Under the pieces are notes generated by a model. The model ran no database searches. It was not told the DNA's origin and saw only the letters and a program-made list of their open reading frames with translations. This document shows, in pieces, positions 35,067 through 44,501 of a stretch of 64,000 nucleotides of DNA. The stretch spans positions 3,286,001 to 3,350,000 of the forward strand of contig NZ_CP116477.1 of assembly GCF_028335745.1 (NCBI RefSeq), in the 5' to 3' direction. The position numbers were made by a program, and so were the translations under genes. The stretch's first letter is position 1. Each line of letters starts with the position of its first letter. This DNA comes from Pectobacterium sp. A5351. Lineage in GTDB: Bacteria; Pseudomonadota; Gammaproteobacteria; Enterobacterales; Enterobacteriaceae.

Positions 35067-36314
35067 CTATACTTTATCCTGCAACCATCCACTGATTTGC
35101 TGTAGTGCGTAGTGGAAATTCTGGTACACCGGCGAGAAATTAACCGGCAGCAGTTTCCCTTGTGCAGATGAGTTCACAATCAGGCTGGCCTCTTCTTTCG
35201 GACAGAGCGGATCGTTATCCCAATAGCCTGCCAGCATCGGCGTCGGACAGCGGCGTCCTAGCAGCCCCTGCGTTTTCAGCGAATAGCGCCCCAGTTCGGT
35301 TTTCAGCGAGGTATCCGTCGAAAACAGCATACCCAGCCGGCTCGCCAGCACATCCATAAACATATCCGGTACCTGTTGCTGGCAATTCGAATCGCTTAAC
35401 AGATGATGCACCACAGGGCCGAGACAGGCCACACCGCGTAAGCGCTGCGATTCCAGATACGCCAGCCGAACGGCAATATTGGCACCAAAGCGGAAGCCAA
35501 ACGCGACAACGCGGGAGTGATCGACCCACGGGACATCCGGCAGCGCGCGCAAAACCTGCTGATGCAGAAAACTGGAATCCTGAGTCAGCTTCCAGCGGGA
35601 AGAAAATCCAACGGAGGGGACATCAATGGTCAGCATCGCCATGCCAGCCGGCGCAAAATAGTCCTGAAACAGGCGATGATAATCGCTCTGCAACATTTCC
35701 AGGCTGCCGCACATCAGAACGGTAGGGAAAGGCGCTTTCGCTTGCGATGGCATATGCAGAAAACCGGTCAACGTGCCACCGCCCGTAATCGGGAAGGTCA
35801 GTTCTTTGAGTTCGTAAGGCAGGTACTTGGCGGCCTCTTCATAAGCACGATTTGCCAGCGTTTGCGCCTGCTCTGCCAGCTCATCGCCTTTAATATGCGG
35901 ATACGCGGCAATGCTATAGAGGTTGGCGGCCTTCAGCCAGAACGGCCCGGTCTGCTCATCATCGCCGCTCTCTGCTGCTCGCTGCTGCCAGCCTGCGCCC
36001 TGCTTCGCCCATTCATAAATCCAGTTCCCGCCTCGGTAGCCGATCACCGTATCGAGCAGTTGCTCGTTGCTTCTGTCGGCCTTGCTAGCAGCGATACGCG
36101 ACAGCACGTCTTCGATTTCCCACGGGTCGACGCCACGCCAAATCCACATCAGCCGGTTAATCATGCGATACCAACTGCGGGTCTTTTCCCCTTCCAGCGT
36201 AGAATGCAGCCCCTGCACGTCCTGACTATTTCGCGTACGTCGGACCAGCGTCGAGGTTTCTGGATGTTTAAAGGATGGTTTGAATAGCGTTTCAGACAGG
36301 TTAGCTTGCGCCAC
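35067..36314 (-). CDS. frsA: Esterase FrsA, alpha/beta hydrolase
   Basis: About 415 residues from a GTG at 36314 ([10 protein letters not shown]), which has GGAGG at ideal spacing and matches the family start; an ATG four codons upstream lies on that ribosome site. Conserved blocks are [56 protein letters not shown] and [19 protein letters not shown]. FrsA is linked to the fermentation/respiration balance and binds EIIA-Glc in Escherichia coli; its natural substrate is debated. The order crl-frsA-gpt is conserved. Confidence 0.95.
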   Translation of the reverse strand: MAQANLSETLFKPSFKHPETSTLVRRTRNSQDVQGLHSTLEGEKTRSWYRMINRLMWIWRGVDPWEIEDVLSRIAASKADRSNEQLLDTVIGYRGGNWIYEWAKQGAGWQQRAAESGDDEQTGPFWLKAANLYSIAAYPHIKGDELAEQAQTLANRAYEEAAKYLPYELKELTFPITGGGTLTGFLHMPSQAKAPFPTVLMCGSLEMLQSDYHRLFQDYFAPAGMAMLTIDVPSVGFSSRWKLTQDSSFLHQQVLRALPDVPWVDHSRVVAFGFRFGANIAVRLAYLESQRLRGVACLGPVVHHLLSDSNCQQQVPDMFMDVLASRLGMLFSTDTSLKTELGRYSLKTQGLLGRRCPTPMLAGYWDNDPLCPKEEASLIVNSSAQGKLLPVNFSPVYQNFHYALQQISGWLQDKV

Positions 36315-36475
36315 AGCAGCCTCCATTAATGTAAACCGCTGTTAGCGGACATCAGACGACTTCTTCGTCACCCGTTAAAGTGTAACGAACTCAGGCCAGA
36401 GAAGACAAATACCAACAGCAGAAACACACGATCGGATCAAAGCCTGCGCTAGAAATTACCACAGTTCATAAACAT

Positions 36476-36500
36476 CAATGCCCGGCTAAACCGGGCATTG
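36476..36500 (-). terminator. Terminator after gpt
   Basis: A 10-bp stem (CAATGCCCGG / CCGGGCATTG) with a 5-nt loop, 26 bases past the gpt stop, followed on the minus strand by a T-rich segment. Confidence 0.65.
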
Positions 36501-36526
36501 GTGGAAACGAAGATTCGCTCAGGCGA

Positions 36527-36985
36527 TTAACGGCCAGACAACGGCGGAACAAATACCACGCCCATGTCCCACGGCTGTTCAATCCAGGTGTCCTGCGGGA
36601 TATCGATCACGTAATCGTCAACCAGCGGTTTACCAGCAGGCTTAGCGAAAATGGTCACAAAATGCGCTTTCGGGTACATATCACGGATTGCTTTTGCCGT
36701 ACCGCCCGTGTCAACCAGATCGTCAATCACGATAAACCCTTCGCCATCTCCCTCGGCACGTTTCAGCACTTTCATTTCGCGCTGGTTGTCGTGGTCATAA
36801 CTGGAGATGCAAACGGTATCAACGTGACGAATACCCAGCTCACGCGCCAGCAGCGCGCTTGGCACCAGACCACCGCGGCTGACGGCAATGATGCCTTTCC
36901 ATTGATCGGCAGGCAGTAAACGCTGTGCCAGTTTGCGGGCATGAATTTGCAACATATCCCAGGTTACGACGTACTTTTCGCTCAT
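36527..36985 (-). CDS. gpt: Xanthine-guanine phosphoribosyltransferase
   Basis: 152 residues, the exact length of the Escherichia coli enzyme. It salvages guanine and xanthine with PRPP at the inner membrane face. The start [40 protein letters not shown] and the PRPP loop [17 protein letters not shown] are diagnostic. It diverges from pepD, as in Escherichia coli. The 330-bp gap to pepD holds both promoters and no other gene that I can support. Confidence 0.98.
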   Translation of the reverse strand: MSEKYVVTWDMLQIHARKLAQRLLPADQWKGIIAVSRGGLVPSALLARELGIRHVDTVCISSYDHDNQREMKVLKRAEGDGEGFIVIDDLVDTGGTAKAIRDMYPKAHFVTIFAKPAGKPLVDDYVIDIPQDTWIEQPWDMGVVFVPPLSGR

Positions 36986-37315
36986 AAAATATATCCCAGC
37001 CGAATAAAAACCGGCTTAAGTTGAGTCTGAGGGGGGAAAAAGGTTGCGCGAGATTATAGATAGCCGACAACATAAAAACCAGTTTTTCTCAACGTGAGAA
37101 CCGAGTTTTTCCCGCCAACCTGCGCTCTGCCGAGCCCGCTGATTCATATTGCAGCAGGAAAAATAAGTCAGGGCCGACGGCAATTCCCCTGCTTTGATGG
37201 AAAATGATATTCTGTTATGACACGCCATGTTATGTGGCTAACCGCGATTAACTTTTAACCTATAGCCCTGCCCGCCAGAACGCGAAGGCTGGCCGCTAAC
37301 AAGGAGACTGAAATA

Positions 37316-38776
37316 GTGTCTGAATTGTCTCAACTTTCCCCCCAGCCGCTGTGGGATATTTTCGCCAAGATCTGTTCCATTCCGCATCCGTCTTATCATG
37401 AAGAAGCGCTGGCCGCACACATTCTGGAATGGGCTAAAGAGAAAGGCATTCATGCCGAGCGCGATCAGGTCGGCAATATCCTGCTGCGCAAAGCGGCAAC
37501 CGCAGGTATGGAAAATCGCAAGCCTGTCGTATTGCAGGCGCATCTGGACATGGTGCCGCAGAAAAACAACGACACCGTACATGATTTCACTACCGATCCG
37601 ATCCAGCCTTATGTTGACGGCGAATGGCTGAAGGCGCGCGGCACCACGCTAGGCGCGGATAACGGCATTGGTATGGCGTCTGCGCTGGCGGTGCTGGCCG
37701 ATCCGAACGTCGAGCACGGCCCGCTGGAAGTGCTGCTGACGATGACAGAAGAAGCCGGCATGGATGGCGCATTTGGCCTGCAACCAAACTGGCTTCAGGG
37801 CGAAATCCTGATCAATACCGATTCGGAAGAAGAAGGCGAAATCTACATGGGTTGCGCGGGCGGTATTGATTTCATTACCCGTCTGCCGCTCGAACGCGAA
37901 GTGCCACCAGCCGGTTACCACACGCTGAAGCTGACGATTAAAGGGCTGAAAGGCGGCCACTCCGGCTGCGACATCCATCTGGGACTGGGCAACGCCAACA
38001 AGCTGCTGGCACGTTTCCTGTTCGAGCAGGCGAAAGCGCTGGATATCCGCATTCTCGATCTGAACGGCGGGACGCTGCGTAATGCCATTCCGCGTGAGGC
38101 CTTCGCCACGCTGTCCCTGCCAGCCGCTAACGTCGAGCAGTTGAAAGCGCTGAGCCAGGAATATCTGGCGGTGCTGAAAAATGAACTGTCCGCCGTTGAG
38201 AAAAACCTGACCGTACTGGTGGAAGCCAGCGACAGCAACGAACACCCGCTGACGCAGGACAGCCGCGATCGCCTGCTAGCGCTGCTCAATGCCACGCCAA
38301 ACGGCGTGATCCGCATGAGCGACGACGTCAAAGGCGTGGTGGAAACGTCGCTGAACCTCGGCGTTGTCACGATGGAAGACGACCACGCGGAAATTATCTG
38401 CCTGATTCGTTCGCTGATCGACAGCGGTAAAGACGCCGTCGTCGGTACGCTGACGGCGCTGGGCCAGTTGGCTGGCGCGAAAACATCACCGAAAGGCGGC
38501 TACCCTGGCTGGCAGCCGGATGCGCATTCACCGGTCATGGCGCTGGTGCGTGAAACGTATCAGAAGCTGTTCAACAAGACGCCGAACATCATGGTGATTC
38601 ACGCCGGTCTGGAATGTGGTCTGTTCAAGAAACCTTACCCAGACATGGATATGGTTTCCATCGGGCCGACCATCACCGGGCCACACTCGCCGGATGAGCA
38701 AGTGCATATCGGCAGCGTCGATCTGTACTGGAAATTGCTGACAGCGCTGCTGAAAGCGATTCCGCCCCGCGCTTAA
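37316..38776 (+). CDS. pepD: Cytosol non-specific dipeptidase (aminoacyl-histidine dipeptidase)
   Basis: 486 residues from a GTG (VSELSQLSPQPLW) after AAGGAG. An M20C metallopeptidase that cleaves many dipeptides including carnosine. The zinc residues lie in LQAHLDMVPQ, LGADNGIGMA, TEEAGMDGA and, near the end, IHAGLECGLF and GPHSPDE. Length and sequence are those of the enterobacterial enzyme. Single-gene unit with its own terminator. Confidence 0.97.
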   Translation: MSELSQLSPQPLWDIFAKICSIPHPSYHEEALAAHILEWAKEKGIHAERDQVGNILLRKAATAGMENRKPVVLQAHLDMVPQKNNDTVHDFTTDPIQPYVDGEWLKARGTTLGADNGIGMASALAVLADPNVEHGPLEVLLTMTEEAGMDGAFGLQPNWLQGEILINTDSEEEGEIYMGCAGGIDFITRLPLEREVPPAGYHTLKLTIKGLKGGHSGCDIHLGLGNANKLLARFLFEQAKALDIRILDLNGGTLRNAIPREAFATLSLPAANVEQLKALSQEYLAVLKNELSAVEKNLTVLVEASDSNEHPLTQDSRDRLLALLNATPNGVIRMSDDVKGVVETSLNLGVVTMEDDHAEIICLIRSLIDSGKDAVVGTLTALGQLAGAKTSPKGGYPGWQPDAHSPVMALVRETYQKLFNKTPNIMVIHAGLECGLFKKPYPDMDMVSIGPTITGPHSPDEQVHIGSVDLYWKLLTALLKAIPPRA

Positions 38777-38810
38777 TCGCCCACGAATAAAACGTACACG
38801 AGTAAAAATC

Positions 38811-38839
38811 AGGGCGGCGCATAGACGTCGCCCTTTTTT
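38811..38839 (+). terminator. Terminator after pepD
   Basis: Stem AGGGCG / CGCCCT with additional partial pairing, followed by seven T-rich bases. Confidence 0.8.
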
Positions 38840-38857
38840 ATCCTCAACGAAACAGCT

Positions 38858-39916
38858 TTATCCCCAATCAAACACCAGCTGTCGCTCAATCTGCGGGTCA
38901 AGCAGCGTCACATGTAGCCCAACCAGCCGGACGCCTCTGGATTTACGCCGCTCCTGCCAGGTTTGCTGCGCAATCTTCAACAGATCCTGTTTATTCAACA
39001 TCGGCCACACATGTTCCTGCGTGGTTTGCTGAAAATCATCAAACTTGAGTTTGACACCCTGACGCGCAATATGCATATCGGGCTTTACCCGTTTCAGGCG
39101 GACTTCCAGCTCCTGATAAAGCTGCTCGATCAGGTTTTCACACTGTTCCCAGTCGTGGATATCCTGCGCCAGCGTCTTCTCCACGCCGACTGACTTCCTC
39201 AACCGATCCGGTGAAATTCGTCGCTCATCGATCCCTTGACATCGCTCCCACAGTACGCGGCCAAACTTGCCGAATTCTTTAAGCAGATCCGCCAGCGCAT
39301 ACCCCCGCACATCCGCACAGGTATGCAGGCCGCGTTCTTCCAGCCGTTTCGCCGTCACTTTCCCGACGCCGGGGATTTTCTCCAGCGGCAGCGCCAACAG
39401 GAAATCATCCACCTGCTCCGGCGTAATGACATATTGTCCATTCGGCTTATTTAACTCAGACGCGATCTTTGCCAGAAATTTGATCGGCGCAATCCCCGCC
39501 GACGCCGTCAGATTCAGCTCATCCGCAATAGTTCGACGAATTTCTTCGGCAATACGTGTCGCCGAGCCGTTGCAGTGTGGGCTATCGGTAACATCCAGAT
39601 AGGCCTCATCCAGAGAAAGCGGTTCGATCAGCGACGTGTAGCGGGCGAAGATCTCGCGGATTTGGCGCGAGGTAGACTTATACACCTCCATGCGCCCCGG
39701 CAACAACGTGAGGTGTGGACAGAGACGCAAAGCGGTTGCCGTCGCCATCGCGCTGCGGACGCCGTAGCGTCGGGCAGGATAGTTAGCGGTGCTGATGACG
39801 CCACGACGATCGGCGCTCCCGCCAATCGCCAGAGGAATATCGCGCAGACGCGGGTTATCACGCATCTCAATTGCTGCGTAGAAGCAGTCCATATCAACAT
39901 GAATGATTTTGCGCAT
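38858..39916 (-). CDS. dinB: DNA polymerase IV, SOS translesion polymerase
   Basis: 352 residues from the ATG at 39916 ([15 protein letters not shown]); the longer frame upstream would run through the LexA site. Y-family polymerase: metal-binding Asp in DMDCFYAA, the catalytic pair in [10 protein letters not shown], helix-hairpin-helix [11 protein letters not shown], and a beta-clamp-binding tail ending RQLVFDWG. It bypasses lesions, mostly on N2-guanine adducts. The LexA box directly before it shows SOS control. It converges with pepD. Confidence 0.97.
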   Translation of the reverse strand: MRKIIHVDMDCFYAAIEMRDNPRLRDIPLAIGGSADRRGVISTANYPARRYGVRSAMATATALRLCPHLTLLPGRMEVYKSTSRQIREIFARYTSLIEPLSLDEAYLDVTDSPHCNGSATRIAEEIRRTIADELNLTASAGIAPIKFLAKIASELNKPNGQYVITPEQVDDFLLALPLEKIPGVGKVTAKRLEERGLHTCADVRGYALADLLKEFGKFGRVLWERCQGIDERRISPDRLRKSVGVEKTLAQDIHDWEQCENLIEQLYQELEVRLKRVKPDMHIARQGVKLKFDDFQQTTQEHVWPMLNKQDLLKIAQQTWQERRKSRGVRLVGLHVTLLDPQIERQLVFDWG

Positions 39917-39934
39917 ACTGGCCCTCTGACAATG

Positions 39935-39950
39935 CTGTATAAATATACAG
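39935..39950 (-). promoter_or_regulatory. LexA box of dinB
   Basis: CTGTATAAATATACAG is a near-perfect match to the LexA consensus (CTG-N10-CAG, with a TATAAATATA centre), 18 bp before the dinB start codon. Confidence 0.92.
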
Positions 39951-39991
39951 ATCAAAGTCAGTATAGACAAGCAGCGCAATAATGCCCGCGT

Positions 39992-40792
39992 TTACTGCGC
40001 GATCAGCATCACCAACTTAAATTCCCCCTGTCCGGCAGGATGGAAAGTCTGTTGATGATAGGCAACCTCTCCCAGCAGAGGGTGGTGGAAGCGTCGCTCG
40101 CCGCCTTCACGGGCGGTTACCGCCTGCTGAGACCACCAGAGATTGAACTCGCGACTTTCTTCACACAGCGCCATCACAACGTGTCGGACAGATTCGACAG
40201 ACGCATAATGACTGGACTCCGCCCGAAACTCCGCCACCACCCGTCTGGCACGTTCCGGCCAATCAGCAACCAGCGATCGTGCCAGCGGGTTAAGAAACAT
40301 AAAGCGCAGCAGATTCGGTTCAGAATCGTTTCCCAGCCATCCGGCGAACAGCTGTTCCGACGGCGCATTCCACGCCAGCATGTTCCAGCAGCCATCCAGA
40401 AGATACGCAGGGCAGGTAATGTGATGCAGGCTAGCGGCAACCTGCGTATCCGGCGACATTGCCCGATTCTGCTTCTGAGGATCCTTCACGCCAGCAAGGC
40501 TAAAAAGATAATCGTGCTCTGCGGGTTCTAGTTTTAACGCCTGCGACACGCGAGTCAGCGCCGATGCCGAAGCGGACACATCACGCCCCTGCTCAAGCCA
40601 GGTATACCAGGTGGTGCTGATGCGGGCGATTTGCGCCAGCTCTTCGCGGCGTAACCCACTGGTGCGCCGCCGCCCGGACGCTGGCAACCCCACCATTTCC
40701 GGCGTAGTCCGCTCACGCAGCGCCCGTAAGAAAGCCCCCAGCGCCTTTGGGCCGCTCAGAGAATTGGCAGACATCAATGAATGTGCAGACAT
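39992..40792 (-). CDS. XRE-family regulator with MmyB-like ligand domain
   Basis: 266 residues. Helix-turn-helix at about 15-80 (ALGAFLRALRERTTPEMVGL, GLRREELAQIARISTTWYTW, EQGRDVSASASALTRVSQAL), followed by the MmyB-type sensing domain (AYLLDGCWNMLAWNAPSEQL, NLLRFMFLNPLARSLVADWP). These proteins usually repress a neighbouring enzyme gene. It diverges from a methyltransferase gene 227 bp away, its likely target. Confidence 0.92.
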   Translation of the reverse strand: MSAHSLMSANSLSGPKALGAFLRALRERTTPEMVGLPASGRRRTSGLRREELAQIARISTTWYTWLEQGRDVSASASALTRVSQALKLEPAEHDYLFSLAGVKDPQKQNRAMSPDTQVAASLHHITCPAYLLDGCWNMLAWNAPSEQLFAGWLGNDSEPNLLRFMFLNPLARSLVADWPERARRVVAEFRAESSHYASVESVRHVVMALCEESREFNLWWSQQAVTAREGGERRFHHPLLGEVAYHQQTFHPAGQGEFKLVMLIAQ

Positions 40793-41019
40793 AACCCGGT
40801 GTCCTTCTCATACCGCTTGCTCAGGCAACTGGCGATAGCAGCAACATGAGTGAAAGCGGTGTTAATCAAACAGGGAGTATTTTATACCCGTATAAATGCT
40901 CATATTGTACCCGTATTTTTCCCTCACTATAGTGTTCTCAGACCGACGTCTTCTTTAGTGGCTGGCGCGCCGCCGTTTACCCCAGATAAAACAAGATCAA
41001 TTCAGATAGAGCGAGAGCA

Positions 41020-41793
41020 ATGATGGAAGAAAAGCAGAACCATAATCATCGCGTCGAACATCAGTTCGGCTCACAAGCACAGAATTACCTGACCAGCGCA
41101 GTGCATGCACAGGGCAAAGATTTAACCCAACTGGCCGCGTTATTAGCGCCCTTCCCGCAGGCGCGCGTGATCGACGTCGGCTGTGGTGCCGGACACGCCA
41201 GCTTCGTTGCCGCACAGGCCGTCGCGGAGGTTGTTGCCTACGACCTGTCTTCTCAAATGCTGGAGGTAGTCAGTCAGGCTGCCGAGCAAAAAGGGCTGAA
41301 TAACATCCGCGCTCAACAAGGCGTAGCCGAGTCTTTACCGTTCGAAGATAGCAGCGCTGATATCATCATCAGCCGTTATTCTGCGCACCACTGGCATGAT
41401 GTCGGACAGGCATTACGTGAAATGCGGCGCGTCCTGAAACCGGGCGGTCGCGTGATCATGATGGATGTCGTTTCGCCCGGCCATCCGCTGCTGGACAGCT
41501 ATTTGCAGACGGTAGAGAAGTTGCGCGACACTTCACACGTGCGTAATTACGCACCAGGAGAATGGCTGAGTCTGTTTACGGAAGCCGGGTTTATCGTGCG
41601 TAACGTCACCAGCGACAGGCTGACGCTGGAGTTCAGCAGTTGGATCGCCCGTATGCGCACGCCAGAACATTTCACAGTGGCGATTCGTGAACTGCAAAAA
41701 ACGCTGGCGGACGAAGTGATACAGCATTTTGAGGTACAGGCGGACGGTTCCTTTGTCACCGACATTATGATGATAGAAGCCACCCGCGCCTGA
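41020..41793 (+). CDS. yafE: SAM-dependent methyltransferase, YafE-like
   Basis: 257 residues. Class I methyltransferase with the cofactor motif VIDVGCGAGHASFVA, acidic loop YDLSSQMLEVV, ISRYSAHHWHD and RRVLKPGGRVIMMDVV. Substrate unknown; the type resembles UbiE/Methyltransf_11 enzymes. The start is ATGATG, so one residue is uncertain. It diverges from the XRE regulator, which suggests inducible expression. Confidence 0.85.
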   Translation: MMEEKQNHNHRVEHQFGSQAQNYLTSAVHAQGKDLTQLAALLAPFPQARVIDVGCGAGHASFVAAQAVAEVVAYDLSSQMLEVVSQAAEQKGLNNIRAQQGVAESLPFEDSSADIIISRYSAHHWHDVGQALREMRRVLKPGGRVIMMDVVSPGHPLLDSYLQTVEKLRDTSHVRNYAPGEWLSLFTEAGFIVRNVTSDRLTLEFSSWIARMRTPEHFTVAIRELQKTLADEVIQHFEVQADGSFVTDIMMIEATRA

Positions 41794-41828
41794 CCCGCGT
41801 TCTCCTACCATTAATAACCTCACACTGA

Positions 41829-41860
41829 GCAGCTCGTATCCATTCGGGCTGTTTTTTGTA
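41829..41860 (+). terminator. Probable terminator after yafE
   Basis: Imperfect stem (AGCAGCTCG / CGGGCTGTT) around TATCCATT followed by a run of T. Confidence 0.5.
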
Positions 41861-42050
41861 AATGTTATTTTTTAGCGCTTTTCAACGCTTGATTAATATG
41901 AAACCAATGATAATGTGATTTCGTTTTCGTCGTTATCTATTCGCCGACGAAATAGATACCGATAACGGCTGTCCCAACGCTTTCGCTAAAACACCTGTAG
42001 CGCGACGCGGATGCCGCGTGTAGCAGGCAATTTTATTATCAGGAACCATA

Positions 42051-42785
42051 ATGCAAAAAATCGCGCTGTCGTTTGCGATGTTGTTTTTTTTGCCTTCTCT
42101 TGTTATTACCAGCGCCGCCAGCGAGACCACACCGCCGCTCGCGCCGATAGCAAAAGAATTAAAACAGCAATTATTAGGCTCTCCGATCTATATTCAGATC
42201 TTTAAAGAAGAGCGAATATTCGAACTCTATGCGAAAGTCGGTAACGAATACCGTTTATTGGACCAATACCCAATCTGTAAATATTCGGGCGGGTTAGGGC
42301 CAAAACGCGTTGAAGGCGATTTAAAAAGTCCGGAAGGTTTCTATCAGGTCGATCTGCGTCAGTTAAAACCAGACAGCCAATATTACCGCGCAATCAATAT
42401 CGGTTTCCCCAACGAGTATGATAAATCACAGGGGTATTCCGGCCGCTATTTGATGATCCACGGCGAATGTGTGTCGGTTGGCTGCTATGCCATGACCAAC
42501 ACCTACATGGATGAGATTTATCGCTATGCCGAAACCGCGTTACGCAACGGACAGGCGAAGATTGATATTGCCATCTACCCGTTCCGTATGACGGAACAGA
42601 ACATGCAACGCCACCGTAATTCCATCTACGCCAGCTTCTGGAAACAGCTTCAGCCGGGGTATGCCTATTTTAATCAGCACAATCAGCCACCGGCCGTTAC
42701 GGTGTTTAACGGGCAATACGTCGTTAACCCACCGTTGATGACCAGCCAGCCGACCTTAAAGTACGCGCTCGCCGAAACAAAATAG
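42051..42785 (+). CDS. dpaA: L,D-transpeptidase-fold peptidoglycan hydrolase DpaA (YafK)
   Basis: 244 residues with a signal peptide (MQKIALSFAMLFFLPSLVIT). YkuD domain with the catalytic signature MIHGECVSVGCYAMTN (His and Cys). In Escherichia coli this periplasmic enzyme detaches Braun lipoprotein from peptidoglycan, the reverse of the cross-linking transpeptidases. The coding ends of dpaA and yafJ overlap by 30 bp in convergent orientation (42756-42785), the same neighbour relation as in Escherichia coli. Confidence 0.92.
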   Translation: MQKIALSFAMLFFLPSLVITSAASETTPPLAPIAKELKQQLLGSPIYIQIFKEERIFELYAKVGNEYRLLDQYPICKYSGGLGPKRVEGDLKSPEGFYQVDLRQLKPDSQYYRAINIGFPNEYDKSQGYSGRYLMIHGECVSVGCYAMTNTYMDEIYRYAETALRNGQAKIDIAIYPFRMTEQNMQRHRNSIYASFWKQLQPGYAYFNQHNQPPAVTVFNGQYVVNPPLMTSQPTLKYALAETK

Positions 42786-43523
42786 AACGAATTCACCTGG
42801 CATGATCTGATGCCAGGTTTCGTTGCCCGTTAGCGGCTGCGTCGCCAGTACCGTGACGACATCATTGGGTGTCGTCTGCTGCTGGAAATCAATCTCCACA
42901 TCCTGATCCAACAGCGTCGCTTTACCAAACGGCGCGCGACGGGTGATCCAGTAGAGTTTGGTTGAGCAATACCCCATCACAAAGCGCCCGTCCGACAGCA
43001 GCATGTTAAACACACCTTTCTCCCGCAGGACATCCGACTGTTTGGCGATATAACGGAATACCGCAGGCCAGTTACCCGGCGTGCGCGGGTAGCGTTCGGA
43101 CAATTGGGAGAGCAGCCAGCAGAAAGCAAATTCGCTGTCCGTTTGGCCCACGGGGCGAAACATCCCCGTTTTCAGGGTGTTGTAACCCTTCAGTTGCCCG
43201 TTATGGGCGAACGTCCAGTTCCGCCCCCACAATTCGCGGGTAAAGGGATGGGTATTTTCCAGCGACACCGCACCGCGATTCGCCTGGCGGATATGTGAAA
43301 CCACCGCACACGATTTGATCGGATAATCCTGCACCAGCCGGGCAATCGGCGAATTATAGCTTGGCAGCGGATCTTTGAACGTACGACAGCCGTTCCCTTC
43401 ATAGAAGGTGATTCCCCAGCCATCCCGGTGCGGACCGGTGTTTCCACCGCGTTGTATCAGCCCGGTAAAGCTAAAGCAGATATCCGTCGGTACATTCGCG
43501 CTCATCCCCAGCAGTTCACACAT
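42756..43523 (-). CDS. yafJ: Class II glutamine amidotransferase YafJ
   Basis: 255 residues starting MCELLGMSANV; Cys2 is the N-terminal nucleophile once Met is removed. Other class II landmarks are PHRDGWGITFYEG, SHIRQANRGAVSLENTHPF and NWTFAHNGQLKGY. No synthase domain is attached, so it may act as a stand-alone glutaminase-type hydrolase; its substrate is not settled. Its 3' end overlaps that of dpaA on the other strand. It follows gmhA by 49 bp, so the two may be co-transcribed. Confidence 0.93.
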   Translation of the reverse strand: MCELLGMSANVPTDICFSFTGLIQRGGNTGPHRDGWGITFYEGNGCRTFKDPLPSYNSPIARLVQDYPIKSCAVVSHIRQANRGAVSLENTHPFTRELWGRNWTFAHNGQLKGYNTLKTGMFRPVGQTDSEFAFCWLLSQLSERYPRTPGNWPAVFRYIAKQSDVLREKGVFNMLLSDGRFVMGYCSTKLYWITRRAPFGKATLLDQDVEIDFQQQTTPNDVVTVLATQPLTGNETWHQIMPGEFVLFCFGERVL

Positions 43524-43572
43524 CTGACTTTCTACCCTTCCCTTCTTGCCCTTTTAGAGCGTATTAAGCGGC

Positions 43573-44154
43573 TTACTGATCCGCCATCTCTTTTTCAATC
43601 AGTTGAATCAGGATGTGAATCGCTTTGATATGGATTTCCTGAATACGGTCGGCATAGCCAAAGTGCGGAACACGGATTTCCACGTCAGCAGAACCCGCCA
43701 TTTTGCCGCCGTCTTTCCCGGTCAGCGTAATGACTTTCATGCCTTTCGCTTTTGCTGCGGCAATCGCTTTAATAATGTTGCCGGAGTTACCAGACGTGGA
43801 AATCCCCAGCAGCACATCGCCTTCACGCCCCAGTGACTCGACATAGCGAGAGAAGACAAAATCATAGCCAAAGTCATTGCTGACGCAGGATAGATGGCTC
43901 GGATCGGAAATCGCAATGGCCGGATAGCCAGGACGGTTTTCGCGATAGCGACCCGTCAGCTCTTCAGCAAAGTGCATGGCATCACAGTGTGAACCACCGT
44001 TACCACAGGAAATCACTTTACCACCCGCTTTGAAAGCGTTAGCCAACAGCACCGCAGCGTTTTGGATCGACTGAATGTTCGCATCATCACTCAAGAAATT
44101 ATTCAGTGTTTCTGCCGCTTCTTTCAGTTCACTACGGATTAAATCCTGATACAT
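43573..44154 (-). CDS. gmhA: Sedoheptulose-7-phosphate isomerase
   Basis: 193 residues, normal length. First step of ADP-heptose synthesis for the lipopolysaccharide core. SIS-domain motifs [20 protein letters not shown] and [20 protein letters not shown], and C-terminal zinc-site residues in [17 protein letters not shown], are all present. Order fadE-gmhA-yafJ-dpaA is conserved with Escherichia coli. Confidence 0.98.
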
Positions 44155-44501
44155 GGAATCCTCTCATTTTGTCTGGTGACAGTATCATCTTCTGCCATGC
44201 AGTGTAGCGGATCGTACTAACAGCGAGAAGCGCGTAATCACGGGATCGAGAGGATCGCTGACGTCCGTCAGAAAACGCACGACTGCCGTTCGGTTTGTGA
44301 AGTGAGTTGTAATTATGATGTAAACGGATTGATAAAAATAATCAGATAAACTACAACGAATACAAGCAACAGGTCAGACCTCTTACGACATGACCTATTA
44401 CGCCTTATTTCACTGATGAAAACGGTTCTCGCTTTCCCCGTCACACAACGCTCGGGGAAGAATGAAAACCCTCCATTCGATCACAATGCTGGAGACACGT
44501 T
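44155..44501. promoter_or_regulatory. Divergent gmhA/fadE promoter region
   Basis: About 350 bp without a gene. It contains the FadR-like site at 44368-44384 and must hold both promoters. Confidence 0.5.
44368..44384. promoter_or_regulatory. FadR-like operator before fadE
   Basis: AACAGGTCAGACCTCTT fits the FadR pattern (AACTGGTCTGACCAGTT-type, either strand) at most positions. It lies about 118 bp before the fadE start. FadR represses fad genes until long-chain acyl-CoA binds it. Confidence 0.6.
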
